From contig NZ_CAJYCN010000008.1 in assembly GCF_913566895.1 (NCBI RefSeq), positions 1 through 64,000 on the forward strand: a stretch of DNA of 64,000 nucleotides, written 5' to 3'. Positions 55,380 to 64,000 of the stretch are shown piece by piece. A program made the position numbers and the translations under genes. The notes beneath the pieces are model-generated. The model searched no databases. It was not told the origin of the DNA and was given only the letters and a program-made list of their open reading frames with translations. Numbering within the stretch: the stretch's first letter is position 1; every line of letters begins with the position of its first letter. The stretch comes from Listeria ilorinensis (lineage in GTDB: Bacteria > Bacillota > Bacilli > Lactobacillales > Listeriaceae).

Positions 55380-57734
55380 TTATTTCACAAATTTCATAAT
55401 GACTCCGCGTACGGAATGGAAGAATGGATAGACTGAAACGGCTAACGGAATATATACAATGGCCATTCCCCAATTCAGTAAAGATGTATACGAGAAGATT
55501 GGACCGAGAAACAAGAACAAGCAGAGAAAGGCACTCATCAGAAGCCCAATCATCAGCTTGATTTTAAAATCAAAGGGATGCGCAACTGTCAGTAAAGCTG
55601 TGAAACATACAATTCCCATCAGAAACACATTCATTGTCGATGTTTCAGCAAAACTCATGCCAAAAATATTACCGATCAACATGATCACAATAATATAGCT
55701 GACAATACAAAATGCTGCCGGAACAGCTGTTTGCAGAACTTTTTTCAAAAACTGACCTTGAATTCGTTCATAGTTCGGCTTAAGAGCTAGGAAAAATGAT
55801 GGGATTCCTACTGTTAAAGAAGAAATCGGACTCAGTTGGATCGGCTGGAACGGGTAGGCATTGTTGACAAATGTAAAAATAATCGTCAATACCACGGAAT
55901 AAATGGTTTTGATCAGATAGAGTGAGGCGACTCGTTCAATATTATTGATAACACGGCGTCCCTCTTTCAACACATTAATCATGGAGTCGAAATTATTGTT
56001 CAACAGGACAAAATCAGCTACACTTCTTGTCGCATCGCTACCTTCTGCCATAGCGATACTGCAATTCGATTCCTTAAGTGCCAAGACATCATTTACACCA
56101 TCACCAGTCATTGCAACTGTATGGCCTTCTTTTTGGTAGGCTTGCACCAACTTTTTCTTTTGATGCGGTGTCACCCGACCGAATACAGTATATGCCTGCA
56201 CGATTTCACTAAAGTCGTCCGCTTCGTTCACTTGGCTCATATCGATATACTGGTGACCATGTTCGATTTCTGCTTGCATGGCAACGTTAGCCACTGTGAC
56301 TGGATTATCGCCGGAAATAATTTTGATGGAAACTCCTTGCTCTTTAAAATACCGAAAAGTATCTTTAGCTTCTTTGCGAAGTTCATCTGCAATTAAGATT
56401 AAGCCAATCAATTCCATTTCCTTAAGTTCAGGTAGCGAATGCTGGGATTTGGCGAGACAAAGTACCCGGTAACCTTTTTCCGCGTAGTGATGCAGTTCCT
56501 GACGTTTCTGTTCTGAAAGGCTATCACGAAATACAAATTCCGGCGCACCAATCACATAACTGCCGCGATTCATAAAGGTGACACCACTCCATTTTCTGGC
56601 TGAGGAAAACGGGACTGCCTCAACTTTCTGCCAGTCGGGACGTTCCGGAAAGGCATTTTTCAAAGCGATACTAGTTGAATTATTATCATTTAAAGTGAAC
56701 ACAATGGCTGCTACGGCTTCGCTAAGCTCAGCCTCTGTATGATCATCTTCCGGCAAAACATCTGTCACATGCAAATTACCACTTGTGATTGTCCCTGTCT
56801 TATCTAGACAAAGTACATCCACACGGGCAAGCGTCTCAATGGCGGGTAGAGTCTTAACTAGGACTTTATGTTTGGCCAAATTGACTACACCAACGGCTAA
56901 CGCAACAGTGGTCAGGAGAACGAGTCCTTCTGGAATCATCCCGATCATGGCTGCAGCTGTCCCAAGAATCGAAGCATTTAAGTCACCGCTTTGATTGATC
57001 TGGGCAATAAACAGGATGACGCCGAGTGGAATAATCACAAAGGTCAAGACTTTGATAATTGTTTTGATCGAACGGAGCAACTCGCTGTAGGCTGTCTTTT
57101 CTTGTTTAGCTTCGAGTGACAGTTTGGAAACGAAGCTGTCTTCTCCAACTGCGGTAGTTTCTACAAAAGCCTGACCACTTAAAATAAAGCTTCCACTCAT
57201 GACCAATTCGCCAGTCATTTTGGCAACAGGATCTGATTCACCAGTCAGTTGAGACTCATCCACTTCTAGGCCAGCAGTTTGCTGAACAAGGCCGTCAGCA
57301 GGAATCTGATCACCACGTTCAAGTAGCATCAGATCGCCCAGTACAAGTTCTTCTTGTTCTATCTCAATTTTTTTTGCATTACGAATGACTTTAACTTTGC
57401 TGTTTGTTAAAATGGTCAGCTTATCAATCTGCCGTTTTGCTCGCACCTCTTGAAAAATTCCCATCCCGGTATTGCAAAGTGCAACACCTAAAAACAAAAG
57501 ATTTTTGTAACTCCCTGTATAGACGATAAAACAAGCAATCGTCACGTTAATCAAGTTGAATAGTGTCAGCATATTATCCCGACAGATTCGCGAGATCGAA
57601 CGTGTCAGCGGTTTAAGTGCCAGATTCTGCTTCCCTGCTTGTTTCTGTTGGTCCACTTGTTCATTTGTCAGACCAGTAAGCGGATAAGCTTCTTGCTGCG
57701 CGTCTCTTGCTGGATTATTTTGTTCATTCTTCAA
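55380..57734 (-). CDS. P-type cation-transporting ATPase (CtpE/CaxP-like)
   Basis: A 784-residue HAD-type P-ATPase. TGES is near 164-167, the membrane motif MIPEGL near 266-271, the phosphorylated Asp at 311 in CLDKTGTITSG, and MTGDGVNDVLALKESN in the hinge region. The TITSG variant and shorter N-terminus are like the mycobacterial CtpE and pneumococcal CaxP group, believed to export Ca2+; the substrate here is inferred. I chose the TTG at 57734 (AAAGGA nine bases upstream) over the TTG at 57743. It is unlinked to fbp, with which it converges. Confidence 0.9.
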   Translation of the reverse strand: MKNEQNNPARDAQQEAYPLTGLTNEQVDQQKQAGKQNLALKPLTRSISRICRDNMLTLFNLINVTIACFIVYTGSYKNLLFLGVALCNTGMGIFQEVRAKRQIDKLTILTNSKVKVIRNAKKIEIEQEELVLGDLMLLERGDQIPADGLVQQTAGLEVDESQLTGESDPVAKMTGELVMSGSFILSGQAFVETTAVGEDSFVSKLSLEAKQEKTAYSELLRSIKTIIKVLTFVIIPLGVILFIAQINQSGDLNASILGTAAAMIGMIPEGLVLLTTVALAVGVVNLAKHKVLVKTLPAIETLARVDVLCLDKTGTITSGNLHVTDVLPEDDHTEAELSEAVAAIVFTLNDNNSTSIALKNAFPERPDWQKVEAVPFSSARKWSGVTFMNRGSYVIGAPEFVFRDSLSEQKRQELHHYAEKGYRVLCLAKSQHSLPELKEMELIGLILIADELRKEAKDTFRYFKEQGVSIKIISGDNPVTVANVAMQAEIEHGHQYIDMSQVNEADDFSEIVQAYTVFGRVTPHQKKKLVQAYQKEGHTVAMTGDGVNDVLALKESNCSIAMAEGSDATRSVADFVLLNNNFDSMINVLKEGRRVINNIERVASLYLIKTIYSVVLTIIFTFVNNAYPFQPIQLSPISSLTVGIPSFFLALKPNYERIQGQFLKKVLQTAVPAAFCIVSYIIVIMLIGNIFGMSFAETSTMNVFLMGIVCFTALLTVAHPFDFKIKLMIGLLMSAFLCLFLFLGPIFSYTSLLNWGMAIVYIPLAVSVYPFFHSVRGVIMKFVK

Positions 57735-57786
57735 AGCAATCAATCCTTTACTGGTAAATTTTCATAAAACGCTTGACAGTTCTGCC

Positions 57787-57815
57787 TTGGAAAACAACTG
57801 TTTTTGCGCTATACT
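57787..57815 (+). promoter_or_regulatory. promoter of the GNAT acetyltransferase gene
   Basis: TTGGAA (57787-57792) and TATACT (57810-57815) with 17-base spacing, 29 bases before the start codon. Confidence 0.65.
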
Positions 57816-57844
57816 TTCCTCAAATCAAAAAGGAGGTTTTGAGC

Positions 57845-58414
57845 TTGCTTCATTCCAAAACTCATCCATTCCCTGAACTGCTGACCGCGCGTCTAAAATT
57901 AAGGGCACTTGAAGCAGCCGATCTTGAGCTACTATTCCAGTTGCGCTCCAACCCGGAAATAGCTAAGTTTACTGGTAGAAAGCTAGACCAAAATAAAAAG
58001 GCTACAGAAATATATTACCACAAAATCCAGACGGGAATAAAAAATAACCAATCCATTTATTGGGTAATCCAGCAAAAAGAATCCCCAAATCTAATCGGTA
58101 CAGTCTGCTTATGGAATTTTGACGAGGAAAAACAGCTAGCTGACCTGGGATATGAATTATTCCCCGCTTTTCAGAAAAAAGGGTTGATGACAGAAGCTGT
58201 TCAAGCTGTTATTGCTTTCAGCTTCGATCGGCTTGGACTGAAACAATTATTTGCTGTCACAAATCCCGCCAATATCGCTTCATGCAAACTGCTTGAAAAA
58301 AATAACTTTGAACAAGATTTTTCTTTTAAAGAGGCTGATCTAGATGAACAGGGAAAAGAAATCCCGTTGATTCTTTTTACATGTACCAACCAAAATGAAG
58401 GGCTTGAGCACTAG
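57845..58414 (+). CDS. GNAT family N-acetyltransferase (RimJ/RimL-like)
   Basis: A 189-residue acetyltransferase. N-terminal TARLKLRALEAADLELLFQL, the acetyl-CoA loop in LFPAFQKKGLMTEAVQAVIAF (a Gln-rich variant of the R/QxxGxG/A motif), and the C-terminal NPANIASCKLLEKNNFEQ are typical of RimJ/RimL members that modify proteins or amino compounds; the substrate is unknown. Start is TTG at 57845, because AGGAGG lies eight bases upstream; the earlier frame start lies inside the promoter. Confidence 0.85.
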   Translation: MLHSKTHPFPELLTARLKLRALEAADLELLFQLRSNPEIAKFTGRKLDQNKKATEIYYHKIQTGIKNNQSIYWVIQQKESPNLIGTVCLWNFDEEKQLADLGYELFPAFQKKGLMTEAVQAVIAFSFDRLGLKQLFAVTNPANIASCKLLEKNNFEQDFSFKEADLDEQGKEIPLILFTCTNQNEGLEH

Positions 58415-58507
58415 CGCCAATCTGAACATACTTCCCAAAATTAGATTTGTAGGTCTAACTTTCGGGGGGCAGTTCGATCTGACAAAGTGCACCAAGCCCT
58501 TTTTTTA
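58399..58507. terminator. split terminator hairpin between convergent genes, with IS-end-like loop
   Basis: Left arm AGGGCTTGAGCACT (58399-58412) includes the end of the GNAT gene. Right arm AGTGC-ACC-AAGCCCT (58486-58500) is followed by seven T. The 73-base loop between them contains minus-strand GAACTGCCCCCCGAAAGTTA, which looks like the end of an IS3/IS150-type element. The arrangement suggests a terminator whose loop has been enlarged by insertion. Confidence 0.5.
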
Positions 58508-61500
58508 TTCTTCTTTTTGCGCAGCTTCTTCTCTTGCTTTGCGGCGTTCAGCCCGCGCCTTACGACGAGCTTCCCGCTCTGGATCAAGAGGACGCTCTGC
58601 CTGTTCACGTTTTATCTTTTCTTTAACAACAGGTATCTTCTCAGCATCTGCCTGCCGTTTTAACAGCTTGTCTACATCAAGCCCTGCTAAATTTGCATAG
58701 CGCGTAAAACGCCGTTCTGCATCTTGCTGCGTTTTAACAGCGAGTGCTTTGGCTACTTCTGGCTGTTGTTTATAAAGAGCCGAATAACGTGTTTCCCGTT
58801 TGAGAAAATCTTCAAATTGTGAGAAATCCGGTTTTTTATAATCCATCACCATTGGATTTTTCCCTTGTGCTTCTAATTCTGGATTATAACGATAGATATT
58901 CCAATAGCCGCATTCCACAGCTTTTTGTGTTTCTGTCAACATCGTTTTCATTCCAGCAGAAATTCCGTGATTCATGCAAGGTGTATATGCAATGATCAAG
59001 GATGGACCTGGATAACGTTCTGCCTCTTCAATTGCCTTAAGTGCTTGTCGTTTGTTAGCCCCCATCGCAATCTGTGCAACATAGATATTGCCGTAACTCA
59101 TCGCCATGATACCTAAATCTTTTTTCGCAGCGGTTTTCCCGCCTGAAGCAAATTTGGCAATAGCAGCAGTTGGAGTCGCTTTTGAAGACTGACCGCCCGT
59201 ATTGGAATAAACTTCATTATCCATTACGAGCATATTGACATCGGCACCACTTGCCAGAACGTGATCAATCCCACCAAAACCAATATCATATGCCCAACCG
59301 TCTCCGCCTACCATCCACTGAGAACGCTTGATGAACAAATCACGCGATGCATAGATGGCTTCCAGTTCAGGACGCCCATCCATTTCTGCCAGAAGTGCCA
59401 GTTCGAGTGTCTCTGCACGGTCACGTGTTTCATCGCCAGACAGACGATGCTCATACCAGTCCTGCATGGCTATCCGAAGCGGTTCGGACAATGCAGCTTC
59501 CTGAAGCACTTTCTCGACTTGTTTAGCAAGTGTTTCGCGCATCGTCTGGTTGGCCAGATACATTCCGTAGCCATATTCCGCATTATCTTCCAGCAGTGAA
59601 TTGGCCCAAGCAGGTCCTTGTCCCTGATGGTTCACTGTATAAGGTGTAGCTGGCGCGCTAGCTCCCCAAATTGATGAACAGCCGGTTGCATTCGCTATCA
59701 TCATCCGGTCGCCAAACATTTGTGTCAACAACTTGACATAAGGCGTTTCCCCGCAGCCTGCACAGGCGCCGGAAAATTCAAGCAACGGCTGTTCAAACTG
59801 ACTGCCGGGAATCGTATTTTTTTTGCCCGGATTTTTCTTTGGCTTGACAGTCATCGCAAACGACCAGTTTGGTTTTTCTTGCTCAACCACCTCATCGAAT
59901 GGTTTCATCACGAGGGCTTTTTCCTTAGCCGGACAAGTTTGGGCACACAAATTACATCCCGTACAGTCGAGTGGTGAAACTTGGATCCGATAATGCAGGC
60001 CATCTTTGCCACGCATTTCTCGCGTAATAAATCCTTTTGGTGCTCCGGCTGCTTCTTCCTCGTCTGTCAGTATTGGCCGAATTGCTGCATGCGGACAAAC
60101 AAAAGCACACTCATTACACATCGTACAATTTTCTGCGATCCATTCGGGTACTTCTAGGGCAATCCCGCGTTTTTCAAAAGCAGCGGTTCCTTGTGGATAA
60201 CTGCCATCTTCCATACCATTTTGGATAAGTGTTCCCACTGAAAGCGCATCACCTTGAAGAGCATTCACAGGTTGCAAAATATTTTTGACATAATCTGGAA
60301 CAGCTGTCTGAGAAGCGGAAGGCAAGTCTTCTGCATCGCGCCAAGAATCAGGCACATCTACTTTTGTCAAACGACTGATAGCTTGATCCATAGCAGCGAT
60401 ATTTTTTTCTGCAACACGCATATCTTTTTTTCCATAAGTGCGGACTGCCGAATCCTTCAATTCAGCCAAAGCTTCTTCAAATGGCAAAATATTTGTCAGT
60501 TTGAAAAAGGCCGTCTGCATGATTGTATTGATCCGTCTGCCAAGACCGACTTCCCCAGCAATTTTGATCGCATTGATTGTATAGAATTGAATGCCATTCT
60601 CCGCAATGAAACGCCGCATGTTAGCAGGTAGATGTCGTTCAAGCTGCTCGCCTTCCCACACTGTATTCAACAGGAAAGTGCCGCCCGGACGAAGGCCTTC
60701 CAACAAGTCATAACTTTTCAAATAGGCTGCTGTCGAACAGGAAACAAAGTTCGGATGTGTCACCAAATAAGCCGAGCGGATCCGTTCTTCACCAAAGCGT
60801 AAATGAGAAACGGTCAAGCCGCCGGATTTTTTGGAGTCGTAGGAAAAATACCCTTGGACATTCAGATCTGTATGATCCCCGATGATCTTGATAGCTGCCT
60901 TATTGGCTCCTACTGTTCCGTCTGAACCGAAGCCCCAGAACTTACATTGATAGGTGCTCATATTTGTCAGATCTTTTGCGCCAACTGGTGGAAGTGACAA
61001 GTGCGTCACATCATCCACGATACCGATTGTAAAGCGCGCTTTAGGCGACTTTTCAGCCAGGTGCGAATAAACACCGAGAATCTGGTCTGGTGTCACATCT
61101 TTTGAACCTAGGCCGTATCTTCCGCCAATGATAAGCGGATGCATCGAACTATTGTAAAACGCACTTTGGACATCAAGAAGGAGCGGCTCTCCGCCAGCCC
61201 CAGGCTCTTTCGTACGGTCAAGCACAGCGATACGTTCGACTGTCGCGGGACATTTCGCCAACAGTGTTTCTTCTGGAAATGGCCGATAAAGCCGAATATT
61301 TAGCAGACCGACCTTTTGTCCCTGTTTGCGCAAATGATCGATCGTCTGCTCAATGACAGGCGTAACCGATCCCATCGCAATAAGGACATCCGTAGCATCT
61401 TCCGCTCCGTAATAATTGACAAGATCATAATCCGTACCACGTAATTGATTGATTTCGTTCATATAATCACGTACGATCGCAGGGACTTCCTGATAATAAC

Positions 61501-62200
61501 GATTCACCGTTTCTCGCTGTTGGAAGAAAAGATCTGGATTCTGATTGGAACCAGATGTCGTCGGATGATTGGGACTCATTCCCCGCAATCGAAAATCGCG
61601 TAAAGCATCTCGATCGAGTAGTTCATCCAATTCTTCATATTCTAGTACATCGATTTTCTGTAGTTCATGACTGGTTCGAAAACCGTCGAAAAAATTGATG
61701 AACGGCAGTCGACCTTTTAAAGAAGCCAGATGAGCCACTGCTGAAAGATCCATCACTTCCTGTACAGAGCCTTCTGCAAGCATCACAAAACCCGTTTGTC
61801 TGGCAGCCATAACATCACTATGGTCACCAAAAATATTTAATGATGCAGCCGAAATCGTCCGTGCTGATACATGAAAAACGGTTGGCAGCAATTCTCCTGC
61901 AATTTTATACATATTAGGAATCATTAAAAGCAGCCCTTGAGAAGCTGTATAAGTAGACGTCAGGGCCCCCGTTTTTAGCGATCCGTGTACCGTTCCTGCC
62001 GCACCTGCTTCGGACTGCATTTCAACTACTTTGACTGGTTCACCGAATAGATTTTTCTTGCCAGCGGATGACCATTCATCGACCAGCTCTGCCATCGTTG
62101 AAGAAGGCGTGATTGGATAGATCGCTGCTACTTCTGTAAACGCGTAGGAAATGTAGGCAGCAGCTGTATTGCCATCCATTGTTTTACGTTTCCGCATCAT
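58505..62200 (-). CDS. nifJ: pyruvate:ferredoxin (flavodoxin) oxidoreductase
   Basis: A 1231-residue single-chain PFOR that converts pyruvate and CoA to acetyl-CoA, CO2 and reduced ferredoxin or flavodoxin. Domains in order: pyruvate-binding (YPITPSSTMAE), gamma domain (FGSDGTVGANK), two 4Fe-4S motifs CTMCNECAFVC and CTGCNLCAQTC (about 690-755), then the TPP domain (GDGWAYDIGFGGIDH). The last 50 or so residues form a Lys/Arg/Glu-rich helical tail beyond the usual core. Start ATG at 62200 has GGAAG eight bases upstream. The cell may rely on low-potential electron carriers. Confidence 0.94.
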   Translation of the reverse strand: MMRKRKTMDGNTAAAYISYAFTEVAAIYPITPSSTMAELVDEWSSAGKKNLFGEPVKVVEMQSEAGAAGTVHGSLKTGALTSTYTASQGLLLMIPNMYKIAGELLPTVFHVSARTISAASLNIFGDHSDVMAARQTGFVMLAEGSVQEVMDLSAVAHLASLKGRLPFINFFDGFRTSHELQKIDVLEYEELDELLDRDALRDFRLRGMSPNHPTTSGSNQNPDLFFQQRETVNRYYQEVPAIVRDYMNEINQLRGTDYDLVNYYGAEDATDVLIAMGSVTPVIEQTIDHLRKQGQKVGLLNIRLYRPFPEETLLAKCPATVERIAVLDRTKEPGAGGEPLLLDVQSAFYNSSMHPLIIGGRYGLGSKDVTPDQILGVYSHLAEKSPKARFTIGIVDDVTHLSLPPVGAKDLTNMSTYQCKFWGFGSDGTVGANKAAIKIIGDHTDLNVQGYFSYDSKKSGGLTVSHLRFGEERIRSAYLVTHPNFVSCSTAAYLKSYDLLEGLRPGGTFLLNTVWEGEQLERHLPANMRRFIAENGIQFYTINAIKIAGEVGLGRRINTIMQTAFFKLTNILPFEEALAELKDSAVRTYGKKDMRVAEKNIAAMDQAISRLTKVDVPDSWRDAEDLPSASQTAVPDYVKNILQPVNALQGDALSVGTLIQNGMEDGSYPQGTAAFEKRGIALEVPEWIAENCTMCNECAFVCPHAAIRPILTDEEEAAGAPKGFITREMRGKDGLHYRIQVSPLDCTGCNLCAQTCPAKEKALVMKPFDEVVEQEKPNWSFAMTVKPKKNPGKKNTIPGSQFEQPLLEFSGACAGCGETPYVKLLTQMFGDRMMIANATGCSSIWGASAPATPYTVNHQGQGPAWANSLLEDNAEYGYGMYLANQTMRETLAKQVEKVLQEAALSEPLRIAMQDWYEHRLSGDETRDRAETLELALLAEMDGRPELEAIYASRDLFIKRSQWMVGGDGWAYDIGFGGIDHVLASGADVNMLVMDNEVYSNTGGQSSKATPTAAIAKFASGGKTAAKKDLGIMAMSYGNIYVAQIAMGANKRQALKAIEEAERYPGPSLIIAYTPCMNHGISAGMKTMLTETQKAVECGYWNIYRYNPELEAQGKNPMVMDYKKPDFSQFEDFLKRETRYSALYKQQPEVAKALAVKTQQDAERRFTRYANLAGLDVDKLLKRQADAEKIPVVKEKIKREQAERPLDPEREARRKARAERRKAREEAAQKEE

Positions 62201-62265
62201 TTTTGCCACTTCCAGTTCTAATTAGTAATAAGTAAGATTGTTATTCCATTGTCTATTCTACACCA

Positions 62266-62306
62266 CAAAACCTGCCGACTCAATGCGCGCCGGCAGGTTT
62301 TTTTGA
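62266..62306 (-). terminator. terminator of the YfhO-like gene
   Basis: Minus-strand arms CCTGCCGGCG... pair with CGGCAGG across a loop of about 13 bases; the T-run is short on this strand and longer on the other. Confidence 0.65.
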
Positions 62307-62329
62307 CAAACTTGTAAACTTTTTATCTT

Positions 62330-63991
62330 TTATAAACCAAATGACTCATCCACTTGAAAGATCTGCTTGCTTCTTTTGGCTTTCCGATAAGCATAAAGCG
62401 CCTGCCAGAGGCTAAAAGTCAGCAATGCCCCCCCGCTTAGCAAACTAATCGTCCAGCTGATTTTTTGGATTGCGGTCATCTCATAGCCAATAACGATATG
62501 ATGAGAGCCGTCCGATAATTCTGCCTGAATTGTACCGCGATCCGAGACAGAAACGGGCAACTCCTTTCCATTATCATAGATTTTAAAGCCTTTATAGTAC
62601 GGAACGTAGGTATCCAAAACGCCCGCCTCGTCCAGTTGGCAGCTTATGGTGAGTGTATTATTGACTACTTTTTCCTCAAAAGTGCCGTTTTCAAGGAATG
62701 TTTCGTGTGCAAGGATTGAATCTTGATTTTCGCTCGCAGCTTCCGAAAGATAATCACCCGGCCAACCACCATGTAAGACAGCGATTGCCTCATAATTATA
62801 GAACGTGACTGGCTTCCGATCGGCGCCTTCCGATGATTCACGGTCCTGCAAATTGTGCAGCATTTGGGTGGAAGTCACAAGTGAGAGCAAGACAATCAAC
62901 AGCGCGGCAATGTAGCAACTGGTGCGAGTGAATGTCGTAAATCGCTCTGTCCGCCAAATGAACTCCAGCACTTCCCCCAGTACAAACAGCGCACAAACTG
63001 TGATCACACCATCTAGCCGCCACGGAAACTGGATTGTCGCTACTGCGGTATCCTGCACGAGGTCCCAATTCATCAGACACTCAAAAAGAAAGAAAAATAC
63101 GGCTAAGAACAACATAACTCGCCCAAATTTCGTGATCCGTCGAACAAAAATCACTCCAAAGACCATACTTAGGACAGCAAAGAAGCCCACACAATAATCC
63201 GTCCCCAGCCAGTCGAACTGCAACTGATTCGTCAAACTCGCCCACAGGTTTTCTCCAAGCGAAAGCTGATATTCAGATAAAGTCGGCCTGTACGAAGCTG
63301 TGTAATCCCCCATTTGCATCTGCTCCAATAAAGGAAATAGCGTAATCGCTGCAAATAAGACGGTGGCAAAAAAAGCTCCCCCAAGTGCGAACCAGCGTTT
63401 TTTATGACGCAAAAACTCTGGCAGATAACAGATCAGCATCAAAAACAACACCGCGCATAAAAGAACCACTGATAAAAGATGACTAAAAAGAACAAATGTA
63501 ACACCAAGGCTGAGCGGAATCCAAGCATGTCGCTTACCCACCGCCAGCGCATATAAACCGTAAATCGCCAATGGGAAAAAGGTGAGTGCTAGCGTCTCTC
63601 CAACCGCCGCTCTATAAAAAAGATCAATCAGTCGGTACGTCGCAAAACTATAGCCAACTGCAAAAGAAAAGCAAGCCAATCGTGACCGCCATAACTTTCG
63701 TCCGATAAAATAACAAAGCCCCATCGTCAGGATCTGCCAAACAAAAAAATAGGCATAATAGGCAGTTATCGGACTTGTAAATAAAAACCGAAAGAACACA
63801 CTCGGAAAAAAGGTCAGAAAAGGATAGAACAAATCGAGCGGATAACCAATCTGACGAAAAGTCAAGAAGTTGGCATAGCTATAGCCTCCTCCCGAAGAAA
63901 GCATTTGATACCAGCCTTCCATCCGCTGAATATGAAAGCGAAAATCATCGCCCGTATAAACTTCACCTGTTTGATAGTAAGGATAAAACAT
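62330..63991 (-). CDS. multi-pass membrane protein of YfhO / GT-C-like type, truncated at the window edge
   Basis: At least 553 residues with about twelve hydrophobic segments and a C-terminal beta-rich exported portion (about 400-500: ETFLENGTFEEKVVNNTLTI...). The opening motif GDDFRFHIQRMEGWYQML is the acidic first loop seen in GT-C-fold sugar transferases and YfhO-like proteins, and these normally have a membrane helix before it. The frame stays open to the last base of the window, so the true start probably lies to the right. Lipoteichoic acid or surface polymer glycosylation is the family's usual field. Confidence 0.75.
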   Translation of the reverse strand: MFYPYYQTGEVYTGDDFRFHIQRMEGWYQMLSSGGGYSYANFLTFRQIGYPLDLFYPFLTFFPSVFFRFLFTSPITAYYAYFFVWQILTMGLCYFIGRKLWRSRLACFSFAVGYSFATYRLIDLFYRAAVGETLALTFFPLAIYGLYALAVGKRHAWIPLSLGVTFVLFSHLLSVVLLCAVLFLMLICYLPEFLRHKKRWFALGGAFFATVLFAAITLFPLLEQMQMGDYTASYRPTLSEYQLSLGENLWASLTNQLQFDWLGTDYCVGFFAVLSMVFGVIFVRRITKFGRVMLFLAVFFFLFECLMNWDLVQDTAVATIQFPWRLDGVITVCALFVLGEVLEFIWRTERFTTFTRTSCYIAALLIVLLSLVTSTQMLHNLQDRESSEGADRKPVTFYNYEAIAVLHGGWPGDYLSEAASENQDSILAHETFLENGTFEEKVVNNTLTISCQLDEAGVLDTYVPYYKGFKIYDNGKELPVSVSDRGTIQAELSDGSHHIVIGYEMTAIQKISWTISLLSGGALLTFSLWQALYAYRKAKRSKQIFQVDESFGL

Positions 63992-64000
63992 GAAAATAGA

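Overview
The window looks like chromosome of a low-GC Gram-positive bacterium of the family Listeriaceae. The strongest signs are a complete stressosome/sigma-B operon (rsbR-S-T-U-V-W-sigB-rsbX) directly downstream of alr-mazE-mazF, as in Bacillus and Listeria, and a P-type Ca2+-ATPase whose sequence closely matches what I remember of Listeria monocytogenes LMCA1. The wider gene set (nifJ, fbp, the Ca2+-ATPase, fused glutamine-type ABC transporter, paired SMR pumps with TetR, ddl-murF, cshA, ydbS-ydbT-hemY-acpS-alr-mazEF-rsb) also fits the lmo0829-lmo0896 stretch as I recall it, here in reverse orientation. A glutamate decarboxylase gene and some local order differ from L. monocytogenes, so a Listeria-related species such as L. 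grayi is possible, but the species is inference. Ribosome binding sites are strong and several genes start with GTG or TTG.

Layout. 1-7.1 kb: a 2190-residue secreted RHS/YD-repeat protein (WapA-like) with an AT-rich variable C-terminus; its likely immunity gene lies off the left edge. 7.1-9.9 kb: gpsA and der, then tRNA-Ser(GCU) and tRNA-Asn(GUU). 9.9-12.7 kb: sprT-like and tex. 12.8-20 kb: the sigma-B operon, mazEF and alr. 20-23.9 kb: acpS, hemY, ydbT, ydbS. 24-26.3 kb: two unknown genes, a preQ1-riboswitch-controlled queT and a sugar O-acetyltransferase. 26.4-29.9 kb: an Rrf2-type regulator and a YhgE/Pip membrane protein. 30-33.4 kb: glutamate decarboxylase with a sigma-B-type promoter, and the RNA helicase gene cshA with a long structured leader. 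33.4-39.1 kb: membrane protein, esterase, murF, ddl, SMR pair and its TetR regulator. 39.2-44.8 kb: LysM secreted protein, unknown protein, a 48-residue small protein, ABC amino-acid transporter, RidA and a DUF1294 protein. 44.9-50.1 kb: Ca2+-ATPase, EamA transporter with divergent LysR regulator, and PsiE. 50.3-55.4 kb: a GW-module glucosaminidase with 489-bp tandem repeats, fbp, and a candidate UCCC-rich small RNA. 55.4-64 kb: a second P-type ATPase, a GNAT acetyltransferase, nifJ, and a truncated multi-pass membrane protein.

Functional links. The stress theme is clear: stressosome proteins RsbR/S/T feed RsbU, RsbV, RsbW and SigB. Sequences matching the sigma-B consensus with identical spacing sit before rsbV (autoregulation) and before gad (acid resistance). 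Cell-surface functions recur: WapA-like toxin, LysM protein, GW autolysin, murF, ddl, alr. Candidate RNA-level control appears at queT (preQ1-I aptamer), in the rsbR leader (terminator-like hairpin just after a promoter), in the cshA leader (two terminator-like hairpins) and at the candidate sRNA after fbp.

Limits: all calls come from reading the sequence. No database search or folding program was run, and locus-name comparisons are from memory.
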